Source: Candidatus Calescibacterium sp. (GTDB taxonomy: Bacteria; Calescibacteriota; Calescibacteriia; Calescibacteriales; Calescibacteriaceae). From it: DNA of 64,000 nucleotides. Numbering within the stretch: the stretch's first letter is position 1; the number at the start of each line of letters is the position of its first letter. Of this stretch, positions 9,084-17,993 are shown in pieces. Below the pieces are notes generated by a model. The model saw nothing but the letters and a program-made list of their open reading frames with translations. It was not told where the DNA came from and did not search any database. Location of the stretch: assembly GCA_025060505.1 (NCBI GenBank), contig JANXBU010000006.1:60071-124070 (forward strand), read 5' to 3'. A program made the position numbers and the translations under genes.

Positions 9084-10397
9084 TTAGAATATAAATTCAA
9101 ATGAAGTTCCAAGAAGTATTCTCTGCCAAGAAAAGTTTTTGCTGTCGGATTGGTTTATCTGTATTACCGGTTTGAGTATATCCCATCTGATAAACTCTTG
9201 GCTCAAAGAGATGTATGGAGTGATCATAAGAAACAGGTTCATTTTTCTTTGCTCAAATTCTTGTGGGTACATAGATATTGAGCCGAGCCCGGATAAATTA
9301 ATGGAGAAGCTATCAGATAATTTCATTTTGTTTCCTAGATAAAGCGAAAGGAATATATCTGAGAATTTAGGAGATCTAGCAAATCTTTTCCCAACATATA
9401 TTGCGGGTGTGTTTTTGAAAGATATCCTTCCTGCTTTCCAAGATAAATCAGAATTTGTGCTAAGAGATAAGATGAAACCTTCTCTTTCTGGAATTATATC
9501 GTAGCTTTGTATCTCTGCTGTAATGCTGAGATAAAGGAACTTTGTTGGAAATATATATGGAGAAATTTGGTGTCCTGCTCCAAATATTTCTGGACCGTAG
9601 GTTATAATCCTCAGTGAATATGATCCTCCAAGGGGGATGTTTTCTCTGTATTCTGCTCCGACTGAAATCTTGTGTATTGTAAATCCGTAGATTTCTGTAT
9701 AGAATTCTCCTGAAAAATCATAAGATATAAAAGGAGATAAATTTCTGTATGGAAGAATTTCTGATCTGATGCTTCCAAAAAATTGTGAAACCAGATCCCA
9801 GCTTTTCTGGTATTTTTCTTCTTCAAACCTAACTGGTAGTTCTCCCAAGAACAGAGAAGTTCTCAGTTCTGGGGAGATATATATGGCTGATGTCTCTTCC
9901 CATACAGATTTGCTCAACTTCATATATGATATATCATCTATATCTTCGCTTTTCACTTTATTGAGGTTTTCCAGTGAATCTCTTGGGTTTCCTTCAAGTA
10001 ACTGTATATTAGATAATACAAATCTTACAGATGAAACGTTTTTGTCTTGTATTTTTAATATATGCTCTTTTGATTTTTCTATGTCTCCCTTCTCAAAAAG
10101 GATTCTTGCAATTTCATAGTTTATTCTATCTTCTACTTTGCTTTTGATTTCTGGAATTATTTTGAAGTTCTCTTTAAGTAATCTTTCGTCTTTTTTTATT
10201 CTTGCTTGTATGATTGATGAAAATGCGCTTTCTGTTATATTGTATGGTGAGAGCTTCTGATTGGCTTTTAGGTAATCTCCTTTTTCAGCATATAGTATTG
10301 CTTTGGCGAAATCTGATATTTCTGAACCAAGAGCACCACTTTTAATTGTAAAGAGGCAAAGAATGATGGTAAAAAAAATGTTTGCTTTATTATTCAT
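9084..10397 (-). CDS. Exported TPR protein with C-terminal beta-barrel-like half
   Basis: The 437-residue product has a signal peptide (IFFTIILCLFTIKSGALGSE). Residues about 28-180 are helical and TPR-like (EKGDYLKANQKL, YEIARILFEKGDIEKSKEHI, LEGNPRDSLENLNKV). From about residue 220 the chain turns to alternating strand segments, including FYTEIYGFTIHKISVGAEYR and SDLSWKAGRISF, ending GTSFEFIF with a terminal Phe. This suggests a periplasmic TPR domain joined to an outer-membrane barrel, a layout seen in polysaccharide secretion proteins. I do not recognise the exact family. Its first codons lie opposite the upstream, non-coding part of the next gene, so the two genes are divergent with promoters close together. 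Confidence 0.65.
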   Translation of the reverse strand: MNNKANIFFTIILCLFTIKSGALGSEISDFAKAILYAEKGDYLKANQKLSPYNITESAFSSIIQARIKKDERLLKENFKIIPEIKSKVEDRINYEIARILFEKGDIEKSKEHILKIQDKNVSSVRFVLSNIQLLEGNPRDSLENLNKVKSEDIDDISYMKLSKSVWEETSAIYISPELRTSLFLGELPVRFEEEKYQKSWDLVSQFFGSIRSEILPYRNLSPFISYDFSGEFYTEIYGFTIHKISVGAEYRENIPLGGSYSLRIITYGPEIFGAGHQISPYIFPTKFLYLSITAEIQSYDIIPEREGFILSLSTNSDLSWKAGRISFKNTPAIYVGKRFARSPKFSDIFLSLYLGNKMKLSDSFSINLSGLGSISMYPQEFEQRKMNLFLMITPYISLSQEFIRWDILKPVIQINQSDSKNFSWQRILLGTSFEFIF

Positions 10398-10424
10398 GTT
10401 TTGTTATGAATTTTTAAATTTATT

Positions 10425-10430
10425 TATACT
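10425..10430 (+). promoter_or_regulatory. -10 element TATACT four bases before the peptidase start
   Basis: TATACT at 10425-10430 ends only four bases before ATG 10435, with no Shine-Dalgarno sequence between. Transcription from it would begin at or just inside the start codon, giving a leaderless mRNA. It also supports choosing ATG 10435. Confidence 0.45.
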
Positions 10431-10434
10431 GGCT

Positions 10435-11259
10435 ATGATTTTGCGTTTTTTGACAACTTATTTTGCAGTTTTTGCTTGTTTGGGCTTGTTTTATTTTACC
10501 GCTTCAGCGCAAACTATTTATATGGATGCTACGGAAGGGTGTGTTGAGCCGGGAGGCATTGTTATAACAGAGAAAATAAGATCAGATTTTAGTGTTAGCA
10601 TAGAAGACAGATCCTTTTACTTTATTCCTGTACCTATAACTGCAACGTCCTTGTATGACTATGACATTTGTGAAAAAGAATTTCCTGTTGAGAAGATAAA
10701 TATAAAGAGAAGAAAGAGAAAAGCTAGTAAATTCTCAGATGAAGATTTACAAAATAAGATAAAGAGACAAAAAGAGTTCCTCAAAAGTGTATATTTAGAG
10801 GAGCCTAAACCAAGAATGTGGGAGGGTAATTTCATTATTCCGGTGAAAAACTATAAATCTCTAAAAGAAAACTTTGGAGCAAGGAGGATTATAAATGGGG
10901 TCCCAGGAGCTATTCACAGAGGAATAGATATATCAGCTCACAAAGGAGAAAAAGTTTATGCTTCAAATTCCGGAATAGTTGTTGTTGCAAGGAAATTCAT
11001 TCTCGAAGGTAATCTTATTGTCATAAATCACGGAACAGGTATATATACAATATACGCTCATCTTAAAGATATGGTCGTTGGAGAAGGTGATTTTGTCAAG
11101 AAAGGACAGCTTATAGGATATGTTGGAAATACAGGCAGGAGCACTGGACCACACCTGCATTTTGGTGCAAAAATGGGGCAAATTGATATAAATCCTTTTG
11201 CTCTGTTCGAAATTCAAGATGCTCTCTCTGTAGCTTTATCTTCTGTTAATTCATACTGA
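10435..11259 (+). CDS. M23-family (LytM) peptidoglycan endopeptidase
   Basis: The frame is open from 10303, but the residues before ATG 10435 lie antisense to the neighbouring gene. MILRFLTTYFAVFACLGLFYF from 10435 is a good signal peptide, so I use that start (274 residues). The C-terminal peptidase domain has HRGIDISA (zinc His and Asp), the GIVVVARKF strand, TIYAHLKD and the GPHLHFG motif, so all zinc and catalytic residues are present. Such enzymes cut peptide cross-links of peptidoglycan or act as activators of amidases. A basic linker (KRRKRKAS) precedes the domain. The export signal places it in the periplasm. Confidence 0.88.
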   Translation: MILRFLTTYFAVFACLGLFYFTASAQTIYMDATEGCVEPGGIVITEKIRSDFSVSIEDRSFYFIPVPITATSLYDYDICEKEFPVEKINIKRRKRKASKFSDEDLQNKIKRQKEFLKSVYLEEPKPRMWEGNFIIPVKNYKSLKENFGARRIINGVPGAIHRGIDISAHKGEKVYASNSGIVVVARKFILEGNLIVINHGTGIYTIYAHLKDMVVGEGDFVKKGQLIGYVGNTGRSTGPHLHFGAKMGQIDINPFALFEIQDALSVALSSVNSY

Positions 11260-11435
11260 GGAGTTTTGCTCTGAATCAAAAACTTTCTTCTTGTCAAAGA
11301 TGCAGAGACTTTTGATGGCTAGATTTTTTATAATTTGAGAGATCAAAAAAGATGTTAAAAATGTAAAAAATCTGGAAAAATTATTTCGGTAATATCTCAG
11401 ATCTTATTATTTTTGTGTTTTAGGGGTGCTACCTT

Positions 11436-12320
11436 ATGATAGATGGAAGCTTTCTAAAACTTGTCAGGAATAAACTCCTTAATTTGAAGGCGCAGATACT
11501 TTCAAGATCTTATCAGCTTTCTAACATACCAGATGAAGAGAAAGCTGATCTTTTTGATCTTACATCTGTTGAGAAAATCAGAGATGTTGAGCATATTGCT
11601 TCATCATTGGATGTAGAGACACTTAAATTGGTGGAGCATGCTCTTGAAAAAATAGAAGTTGGAAACTATGGAATATGTGAGTTTTGCGGAATAGAAATTG
11701 ACCGGGAGAGACTTTTGGAGATACCTTATGTTAAATATTGTGTGGATTGTCAAGAGAAGCTCGAGTTGGAGGAACATGTATCAAAAATAGGATCGGAACT
11801 ATCTGAGGCAGAAAGGGTATCGGCTACCTATGATGAGGATATAGTGAATATAGAGGAAGAGACAGAAGAGAAGGCACCAGAAGATGTAGTGCAGAGAGTA
11901 GCTGTTGCTTCAGAGGAGGAGGAAGAAGAAGAGGAAGGAGAGGAAACGGAGGGAACTGAGGCTGCTGAAGAAGAGTTTGTCGAGGAAGAGATTGAAGAAA
12001 AACTCGGAGAAGAAGTTGAAGAAGAAATAGAAGAGGAAATAAGAAAGGAGGAAAAAGACCTTTCCGAAGAAGAAGCCGAGGAATTTGAAGAAGAGGAGGA
12101 GGAAGAAGAAAGAAGAGGAAGGAGAGGAAGAAAGAGAAAATCTATTGAAGCAGATGAACGCAAAAGAACACAAGCAAAAGAGATGTTAAAAGAAAAGAAA
12201 GTAGCTATTGGTAAGGAAAGATTGGAAAAGAAAAAACAGAAGCAAGAGAAGAAGAAAGAAAAGAAGGAAAAAAAAGATAAGAAAAAGACCGAAACAAAGA
12301 AGAAGAAATCTAAATCATAA
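11436..12320 (+). CDS. DksA/TraR zinc-finger protein with long Glu/Lys-rich tail
   Basis: Residues 1 to about 125 form a DksA/TraR-type protein: a helical start (LLNLKAQILSRSYQL) and the zinc finger CEFCG (near 82) with CVDC (near 102). It also has the family DVETLKLVEHALEKIEVGNYG segment. DksA-type proteins bind the RNA polymerase secondary channel and modify initiation, often with ppGpp. The protein then runs on to 294 residues: a tail of nearly unbroken Glu (about 130-235), then a Lys-rich tail (about 236-294, KKKEKKEKKDKKKTETKKKK). This is about twice the usual length. An AGGGGTG element eight bases upstream could serve as ribosome-binding site. The tail may bind nucleic acid or act as a charged brush; that is inference. 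Confidence 0.82.
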   Translation: MIDGSFLKLVRNKLLNLKAQILSRSYQLSNIPDEEKADLFDLTSVEKIRDVEHIASSLDVETLKLVEHALEKIEVGNYGICEFCGIEIDRERLLEIPYVKYCVDCQEKLELEEHVSKIGSELSEAERVSATYDEDIVNIEEETEEKAPEDVVQRVAVASEEEEEEEEGEETEGTEAAEEEFVEEEIEEKLGEEVEEEIEEEIRKEEKDLSEEEAEEFEEEEEEEERRGRRGRKRKSIEADERKRTQAKEMLKEKKVAIGKERLEKKKQKQEKKKEKKEKKDKKKTETKKKKSKS

Positions 12321-12505
12321 AGTTTATCATTACAGAACTAGAAAATTAGTAAAACTTATTGGGGCTAACATTATTAATAATATTGGAAATACAGACGTCA
12401 CCCCGATATTCTGGAAAAAGAGATACCAAGTTAGTTTTAGAGTTCCAGATTTCATTTTTAAATTGTTATTGCTTCTGGCACCGTAAGGAAGTCAGGGTAA
12501 TTAAA

Positions 12506-13303
12506 TCAGATGAATTTTGAAGCTAGGATGCCAATTTCCCAGAGTATTATCAAAGGAATGGCAAGAGCTACTTGGGTGAATGCATCAGGGGTTGGTGTGA
12601 TAATTGCAGATATTATAAATGCAAAAACAACTGCGTAGGGTCTTATTTTTATGAGAGTTTCTCTCTGAACGAGACCGGTTTTCGTCAGAAGAACTATTAT
12701 AACTGGTGTTTGGAACGATAATCCAAAAGCGAGGGAGAACTTCAAACAAAAAGATACAAATTCAGATATTGTGATCATTGCTTTTATTTTTTCAGAGGAG
12801 AATGATTCTATTAGAAATTTCAGAGATGCGGGTAAAACTAAAAAATAACCAAAAAGAGTTCCAACAATAAACAGAAAAATTACCACAAAAACAAGAGTAG
12901 ATGCGAGTTTTCTTTCTCTATGATAGAGAGCTGGAGATATGAATAGCCAAATTCTCCATATGAAAAACGGAGCCGAAATGATTAATGAAAGATATAATGA
13001 AGCTTTAATGTGTACCCAGAATGATTCAAATGGTTTTATAAAGACGAAATCTGGTATTATTTCCCTGAAAGGATAGAGAAATATCTCAAGAATCTTTTTT
13101 GAGAAAGGAACAGATAAAATAAAGGTTAAGATCAGAATTCCTATTGGTATCATAAGATGTCTTCGCAGCTCTTCAAGGTAATCAAGTATAAGGTCAAGAG
13201 TTATTTCGGGATCTTGTTGATTTTCTCTATCTGTTTCCCTATTTAGATCTTCGTTTTTGTCTTCTTCTTTTCTTCTGTCTTCTGTTTCTTCCCTTTCTTC
13301 CAT
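12506..13303 (-). CDS. tatC: Sec-independent translocase subunit TatC
   Basis: A 265-residue TatC with six membrane segments. It shows the EELRRHLM signature near the start of the domain, the FxKPFESF periplasmic loop and the PALYHRERK segment. ITPTPDAFTQVALAIPLIILWE marks the last helices. An acidic-basic extension of about 30 residues (MEEREETEDRRKEEDKNE) precedes the core and is longer than usual. TatC binds twin-arginine signal peptides and moves folded proteins across the inner membrane with TatA/B, which are not in the window. It starts two bases after the trpS stop on the same strand, so the two are very likely one operon. Confidence 0.93.
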   Translation of the reverse strand: MEEREETEDRRKEEDKNEDLNRETDRENQQDPEITLDLILDYLEELRRHLMIPIGILILTFILSVPFSKKILEIFLYPFREIIPDFVFIKPFESFWVHIKASLYLSLIISAPFFIWRIWLFISPALYHRERKLASTLVFVVIFLFIVGTLFGYFLVLPASLKFLIESFSSEKIKAMITISEFVSFCLKFSLAFGLSFQTPVIIVLLTKTGLVQRETLIKIRPYAVVFAFIISAIITPTPDAFTQVALAIPLIILWEIGILASKFI

Positions 13304-13305
13304 AG

Positions 13306-14292
13306 TTATCCGAAGATTGCTTTTCTTACATCTTCCATAGTTTTTTCGGCAAATTCCTGAGCTTTTTTGTTGCCTTCCATTATCACATCGTTAATGAGAT
13401 CATCTCTGTTCACTTCATTTCTCTTTGTTTGAAACTCTTCTATTTCTGGGATCATGTGTTCAGTCAATATTTTTTTGCAATCAAGGCACCCGAATTTCGC
13501 TTTTCTGCAGCTATCTTCTATAAACTCTCTTTCCTGTAAAGGTGTAAATATTTTGTGAAGTGTGTAAAGTGGGCATCTTTCTGGTTCTCCGGGATCTTTT
13601 TTAGTTTTTCTCGCAGTATCTGTCATATAGGTTTTTATCTTCTCTTTTATTGAGTTTATGTCTTCCGTTAAAACTATGGCGTTGCCGTATGATTTTGACA
13701 TCTTTCTTCCGTCTGTTCCGAGTATTTTTGGAACTTCTGAAAGAACAGCTTGTGGTAAAGGAAAGACTTCTCCAAAAGTTCTGTTGAATTTTTCAGCTAT
13801 ATCTCGGGCGATCTCTATGTGTGGAACCTGGTCTTTTCCTACTGGAACTTTGTGGGCTTTGTAAATAAGTATATCTGATGCTTGCAAAACAGGGTAGCTG
13901 AAAAATCCAAGGTTAGATAGATTTGCGGCCTGTTCTCCATATTCTTGTAAGAATTCCTTATATGTTGGGTTTCTTTCAAGTAATCCAATTGGTGTTATCA
14001 TGCTAAGATAGGTGAATAACTCTGTATGCTGTTTAATATCAGACTGAACCATTATTACAGATTTTTCTGGCGAAATTCCGCTTGCTATCCAATCTTTTAC
14101 CATTTCAATTGTTCTTTTTCTAAGTTCTTTTGATTCTTCCCAATCTGTTGTAAGCGCGTGTATGTCTGCCACAAGAAAGAAGCAGTCGTTCTCATACTGA
14201 AGCTTTCTCCATATCTCAAGAACACTTTTTAGGTGACCTATGTGTAGGCTCCCCGTAGGACGCATTCCAGATAGTACTCTTGTTCTGCTCAT
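13306..14292 (-). CDS. trpS: Tryptophanyl-tRNA synthetase
   Basis: The 328-residue class I synthetase charges tRNA-Trp. GSLHIGHL (HIGH motif) lies near residue 14 and KMSKS in GRKMSKSYGN near 196. The tryptophan-pocket residues sit in FFLVADIHALT and the QASDILIYKA segment. Length matches the bacterial family (320-340). A CLDC-type cysteine pair, CRKAKFGCLDCKK, appears near residue 268. It is the first gene of a trpS-tatC pair on the minus strand and is divergent from mltG. A weak -10-like TAGTTA stands about 11 bases before the ATG; no Shine-Dalgarno sequence is visible. Confidence 0.95.
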   Translation of the reverse strand: MSRTRVLSGMRPTGSLHIGHLKSVLEIWRKLQYENDCFFLVADIHALTTDWEESKELRKRTIEMVKDWIASGISPEKSVIMVQSDIKQHTELFTYLSMITPIGLLERNPTYKEFLQEYGEQAANLSNLGFFSYPVLQASDILIYKAHKVPVGKDQVPHIEIARDIAEKFNRTFGEVFPLPQAVLSEVPKILGTDGRKMSKSYGNAIVLTEDINSIKEKIKTYMTDTARKTKKDPGEPERCPLYTLHKIFTPLQEREFIEDSCRKAKFGCLDCKKILTEHMIPEIEEFQTKRNEVNRDDLINDVIMEGNKKAQEFAEKTMEDVRKAIFG

Positions 14293-14468
14293 CTTTGAAA
14301 GCTTAACTAAATTTTATTGTTATTTTGTTCAATAGCATATTTTTTCGTTTTTACAGATTTATCTGTTGTTGAAAACTTCGATAGATTTTAATAGATCGCC
14401 TGCAAATCAGTTATTTTTATCTGTCATAAAATATTTTACTTTTTGTAATTTTTGATTAATATTTTTAT

Positions 14469-15515
14469 GTGAAGAAAGGATTATTGATTTTTACTTTTCT
14501 CTTTATAGTCTTGTTTTCCGCATTATTAGCGTTTTTCATTTATTTTGATTTTCACAGGAAGCGGGAGATACAAAAAGTATTGTTTGAAATAAAAGTAGGT
14601 GAAAGTTTGAAGAGTATATCTGAAAGATTGGAAGATTTGGGTATAATAAGAAGTAGCACTATATTCTACATCTTTTCAAGAAATCACTATAAAGATTTTA
14701 GAGCGGGAGAGTATTTGATAGAAGGTTTTGTTTCTCCTTCTGATCTCATTGATATTTTCACAAAAGGTCCTACTGTAAGAAGGCAAATAACAGTTGTTCC
14801 ATGCTGGACTATATACCATATTGCTGATGAGCTTTTGAATCAGAACATCATAGAAGATAGAAACGAATTCATAAGATATTCTTTTGATGAAGATTTCCTG
14901 AGCTCAATAGGAATTAATTTTGGTTCTGCTGAAGGTTTTTTGTATCCAGACACTTACTATTTTTTCAAGGGAACTGATCCAAGAGACATAATAACCAAGA
15001 TGGTAGAGAATTTCTTTATGAAGGTAGGGAATGAGAGGATCAATCTTGCTGAAAATAAACTTGGACTTTACACGGTTTTGATACTTGCGTCAATAGTTGA
15101 ATCTGAGGCTCATTTTGAGTTTGAAAAGCCAGTAATAGCATCTGTTTATCTCAACCGCCTGAAAATAGGTATGCCTCTTCAAGCTGATCCGACTGTTATG
15201 TATGGGTTAAGAATATTTGATCGCCCACCTCTTCCATCGGATCTGCGTAAAGATAATGAATACAATACCTATACAAGAAGAGGGTTACCACCAACTCCTA
15301 TATGTAATCCTTTGGTCTCATCTATTGATGCGGTTTTGAAACCGAAGAAAACGAATTTTCTCTATTTTGTTGCAAGACCGGATGGAACACACTTTTTTTC
15401 TAAAACATACGATGAGCATATACAGAATATAAAAAGAGCAAGAGCTGAAAGAAATAAAGAAGATTTACAAGATGATCAGATTTCATCTGATCTTCCAATG
15501 ACGCAAGAAAAATAA
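14469..15515 (+). CDS. mltG: Endolytic murein transglycosylase
   Basis: The 348-residue YceG/MltG protein begins at GTG 14469; the ATG two bases earlier is followed at once by a stop. One N-terminal membrane helix (LLIFTFLFIVLFSALLAFFI) is followed by a LysM-like region and the catalytic domain. The conserved LASIVESEAHFEFEKPVIAS holds the catalytic Glu, followed by VYLNRLKIGMPLQADPTVMYG and GLPPTPICNP. MltG cleaves nascent glycan strands during cell-wall synthesis in the periplasm. No neighbour is functionally linked; in many bacteria it sits beside tmk or holB. Upstream is TTGATTAATATT with no Shine-Dalgarno sequence. Confidence 0.93.
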   Translation: MKKGLLIFTFLFIVLFSALLAFFIYFDFHRKREIQKVLFEIKVGESLKSISERLEDLGIIRSSTIFYIFSRNHYKDFRAGEYLIEGFVSPSDLIDIFTKGPTVRRQITVVPCWTIYHIADELLNQNIIEDRNEFIRYSFDEDFLSSIGINFGSAEGFLYPDTYYFFKGTDPRDIITKMVENFFMKVGNERINLAENKLGLYTVLILASIVESEAHFEFEKPVIASVYLNRLKIGMPLQADPTVMYGLRIFDRPPLPSDLRKDNEYNTYTRRGLPPTPICNPLVSSIDAVLKPKKTNFLYFVARPDGTHFFSKTYDEHIQNIKRARAERNKEDLQDDQISSDLPMTQEK

Positions 15516-15561
15516 AGAGCTATATACTTGTTTTCAGTAATGTTTTGAAAATTTTTAAGAT

Positions 15562-15730
15562 GGCAGGGGATAAGCCGGTTTTGTGAATCAAATTTTACTG
15601 TGGCTATAATAGTTTATTGCCTTCTCTTATTTTTATACTGTTCCCATTAACATCTGCACATATTCTTGTGCTGTTATGTAGTTCATTTCTATTATTTTTC
15701 CTGTCATTGTCAGGACAGTTTCCTACTGCC
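15562..15730 (-). ncRNA. Possible degenerate or minimal RNase P-RNA-like sequence (weak)
   Basis: The 333-base gap 15516-15848 holds no gene. Read on the minus strand it shows, in order, elements that resemble RNase P RNA conserved regions. These are AGGAAA (15724-15719, compare GAGGAAAGUCC), GAGAAGGCAATAA (15626-15614, compare GAGCAAGGCCAAAUA) and ACAAAACCGGCTTAT (15584-15570, compare ACAGAACCCGGCUUAU). GGCAG and CTGCC at the ends can pair. Against this, the universal P4 helix cannot form with the sequence present, and 169 bases is far too short for a normal RNA. It may be a decayed copy or coincidence. The rest of the gap shows nothing. Confidence 0.2.
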
Positions 15731-15848
15731 TTAGGTATGTTTGAATAAGTTTATTCCTAATACAGAGTTCTGTCGGTTCAGAATACATTATCTTGAAGCT
15801 TATTTTGTGGTGTAGAAAATTAGAGTTTTATATGTTTCTTATAAGTTT

Positions 15849-16829
15849 TTATATGTTTTTTTCTTGGTCTAATATTTGGCTCACTACTTTCTGGATAATT
15901 TCTTCTGGGTGTATTCTAGTATTGAATCCAGCCGCGTTTTTGTGTCCACCTCCCCCGTATTCCCTTGCAATTATTCCAACATCAATATGTGGGTCAGATC
16001 TCATACTAACTTTAAATAGTCCTTTTTCATCTTCTCTAACAAAAATTGCTCCCTTGACGTTATCTATTGACCTGATGAGATCTATGAAATCTTCTGAATC
16101 GTCTTTGGTTGCCGATACTTTTTCATAATCTTCTTTATACAGATATGATGTAGCTATGCCGTTTATTATCTTTATTCTTGAGAGGAAGGTTGAAAGCAAT
16201 TTGAATTTTCTTTCTGTAGAATATCTTATGCTCTTCATAACTCTGTAGACTTCTGCTCCATATTCTACAAGTTTCGAGGCAATGTTGAGAGTCTTTGAGT
16301 CAACTGTGTGAAGTAGGAAACACATTGTATCTTTTGCTATCGCGGCGTATATGTTTGTTGCTATATCTTTTGTTATTTTCCATCCGTTTTTTTCAAGTAG
16401 CTCATATATAATTATACCGCATGCGGGAGCATCGGGGATTATCAAGTTAAACGTCCCAAAAAGCTCGCTGCTCTTATGGTGATCTATATTCAATATGGTT
16501 GTTCTGACAGCTAGTTCTGCACCTTTTTTGCCAATTCTATCTAAGGTAGCGCAATCAACTACACAGAAGATATCTGGAATAAATTCTGGGAGATCTTTTC
16601 TTATTTTCTCATATCCCGGTAAATATTTGGCAGATTCAAGCCCATCTTTGTTGTATATCCATACTTTCTTACCAAGATTTTCAAGAGCTAACCCCAGAGC
16701 TAAAGATGATCCGATCGCATCAGCCTCAGGTCCCTCGTGAGATGCTATCAGTACACTTTCTGCAGAAAGGAGTATTCTCCCAGCTTCTTCAAAATCAACC
16801 CTTCCATTTTTTTTATCATCCTCGCTCAT
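15849..16829 (-). CDS. nrnA: DHH/DHHA1 phosphoesterase (NrnA-like)
   Basis: A 326-residue DHH-family protein: motif I region SHEGPEADAIGS, motif II VVDCATLDRIG, the signature NIDHHKS and the C-terminal GGGHKNAAGF of the DHHA1 domain. NrnA-type enzymes degrade nano-RNA oligonucleotides or pAp, or hydrolyse cyclic dinucleotide products. Motif I is normally PDxDA(I/Y)GS; here the first Asp is Glu (PEADAIGS), which may alter metal binding. The gene lies 74 bases downstream of sppA on the same strand and has its own TATACT twelve bases before the ATG, so it may be transcribed alone as well. Confidence 0.87.
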   Translation of the reverse strand: MSEDDKKNGRVDFEEAGRILLSAESVLIASHEGPEADAIGSSLALGLALENLGKKVWIYNKDGLESAKYLPGYEKIRKDLPEFIPDIFCVVDCATLDRIGKKGAELAVRTTILNIDHHKSSELFGTFNLIIPDAPACGIIIYELLEKNGWKITKDIATNIYAAIAKDTMCFLLHTVDSKTLNIASKLVEYGAEVYRVMKSIRYSTERKFKLLSTFLSRIKIINGIATSYLYKEDYEKVSATKDDSEDFIDLIRSIDNVKGAIFVREDEKGLFKVSMRSDPHIDVGIIAREYGGGGHKNAAGFNTRIHPEEIIQKVVSQILDQEKNI

Positions 16830-16903
16830 AATAAACGCATTAGTATATTATCACTATCCCATTTTTTCATATTTTTCAGATTTTTTACAATCTGCTATTC
16901 TGA

Positions 16904-17872
16904 CTACATTTCGGCTGGATATAGATAGAATATGTGTATTCCTTCTGTCAATAGATTCAGGAATTCTGTTATTTTTTGATTCGAGTATGTTTCATCCCAT
17001 ATTGAATTTAAATTTCTTCCACCTCTTGTGTATGCTACAATCCTGTAATCTCTTGTGCCAGCTATTTTTGCTAGTTCTTCTATTGCATAATATAGGTCGC
17101 CTATATCATCTATTATTCCAAGTTCAACTGCTTCAGCGGGAGTAAAAACACTTCCGTCAGATATTTCATCTATGCTTTTTCTAAGCTTTCCTTTTCTTCC
17201 TTCTACAACAACTCTTTTGAATGATTCATAATAATAGTTTATCATACTCTGAATTTTTAGTCTTTCTTCGTCTGTTAGTCCTCGGTGTGGCAGTAAAGCG
17301 TCTTTATACTTTCCAGCCTTTATTACTTCAATCTGAACACCTACTTTATCTGAAAGTTCTTTTAGGTTGACTTTTATCATGTAGACTCCAATTGATCCGA
17401 CAGTTGAGCCGGGACTTGCTATTATTTTATCGGAAGGCATAATCACATAGTATGCTCCGGAAGCTCCCAGAGAAGATATGTATGAGACTATTGGTATTTT
17501 CTTTTCTTGTTTGAATTTTTTTATCTCCTGATAAATTATCTCAGATGCAGATATGAGACCTCCGGGGGATTCAACTTTCAGTAGTACACCTTTAACTTTT
17601 GTGTCTTGTCTTGCTTTGTCAAGCTCTTCCTTTATTCTTGAAACTATGGATGGTTCATCTTCACCAAAAAGCCCTCCGCCTCTGCGATCCCAAGAAATCA
17701 CACCAGATATGTTTATAAGAACAATTTTGTCTCTACCAGTTCCTAATACGGTCACTTCTTCAAGCGGTTCTCTGAATCTACCAAGAGGAACATTAACGAT
17801 ACAGCTTTGGAGTAAAAAGACCAGAAAGATTATTGATGATTTCTTTGTAGTTTCACGATTTTTTATTTTCAT
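16904..17872 (-). CDS. sppA: Signal peptide peptidase SppA, lipoprotein-anchored
   Basis: A 322-residue S49 serine protease. ASPGSTVGSIGVY (residues about 148-160) holds the nucleophile Ser, and IKAGKYKDALLPHR the catalytic Lys. This single-domain form resembles the Bacillus-type or archaeal enzyme rather than the double-length E. coli one. The N-terminus SSIIFLVFLLQSC is a lipobox with Cys24, so the protein is probably a lipoprotein rather than anchored by a membrane helix. It degrades leftover signal peptides at the membrane. TATACT stands 11 bases before the ATG with no Shine-Dalgarno. nrnA follows on the same strand. Confidence 0.9.
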   Translation of the reverse strand: MKIKNRETTKKSSIIFLVFLLQSCIVNVPLGRFREPLEEVTVLGTGRDKIVLINISGVISWDRRGGGLFGEDEPSIVSRIKEELDKARQDTKVKGVLLKVESPGGLISASEIIYQEIKKFKQEKKIPIVSYISSLGASGAYYVIMPSDKIIASPGSTVGSIGVYMIKVNLKELSDKVGVQIEVIKAGKYKDALLPHRGLTDEERLKIQSMINYYYESFKRVVVEGRKGKLRKSIDEISDGSVFTPAEAVELGIIDDIGDLYYAIEELAKIAGTRDYRIVAYTRGGRNLNSIWDETYSNQKITEFLNLLTEGIHIFYLYPAEM

Positions 17873-17922
17873 ACATATTTCTTAGTATATGCTCTTCACA
17901 TATTCTCACAAATTAGAAATGT

Positions 17923-17950
17923 TTGACAAAGTCTAAGATTGCGATATCTT
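17923..17950 (+). promoter_or_regulatory. Candidate promoter for the MBL gene at 17994
   Basis: TTGACA (17923-17928), 16 bases, then TATCTT (17945-17950). The expected start of transcription is near 17957, about 37 bases before ATG 17994. An out-of-frame ATG at 17966 opens a 17-codon frame in this leader. Confidence 0.4.
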
Positions 17951-17993
17951 CGTTTTTAAATTTTTATGAAGAAAGATACGTTTTTGTTTCTAT

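Noticed and set aside
11828-12163. Minus-strand Ser-rich and Phe-rich frames opposite the DksA tail
   Set aside because: They are mirror images of the Glu codon runs (GAA/GAG read backwards) and have no start signals.
12208-12486. Arg/Lys-rich plus-strand frame overlapping the end of the DksA-like gene
   Set aside because: It is the +1 shadow of the Lys-rich tail and runs into AT-rich intergenic DNA; no ribosome-binding site.
12321-12505. Terminator between the DksA-like gene and tatC
   Set aside because: GGGG and CCCC blocks are about 35 bases apart with no continuous stem or T-tract, so a convincing hairpin cannot be drawn.
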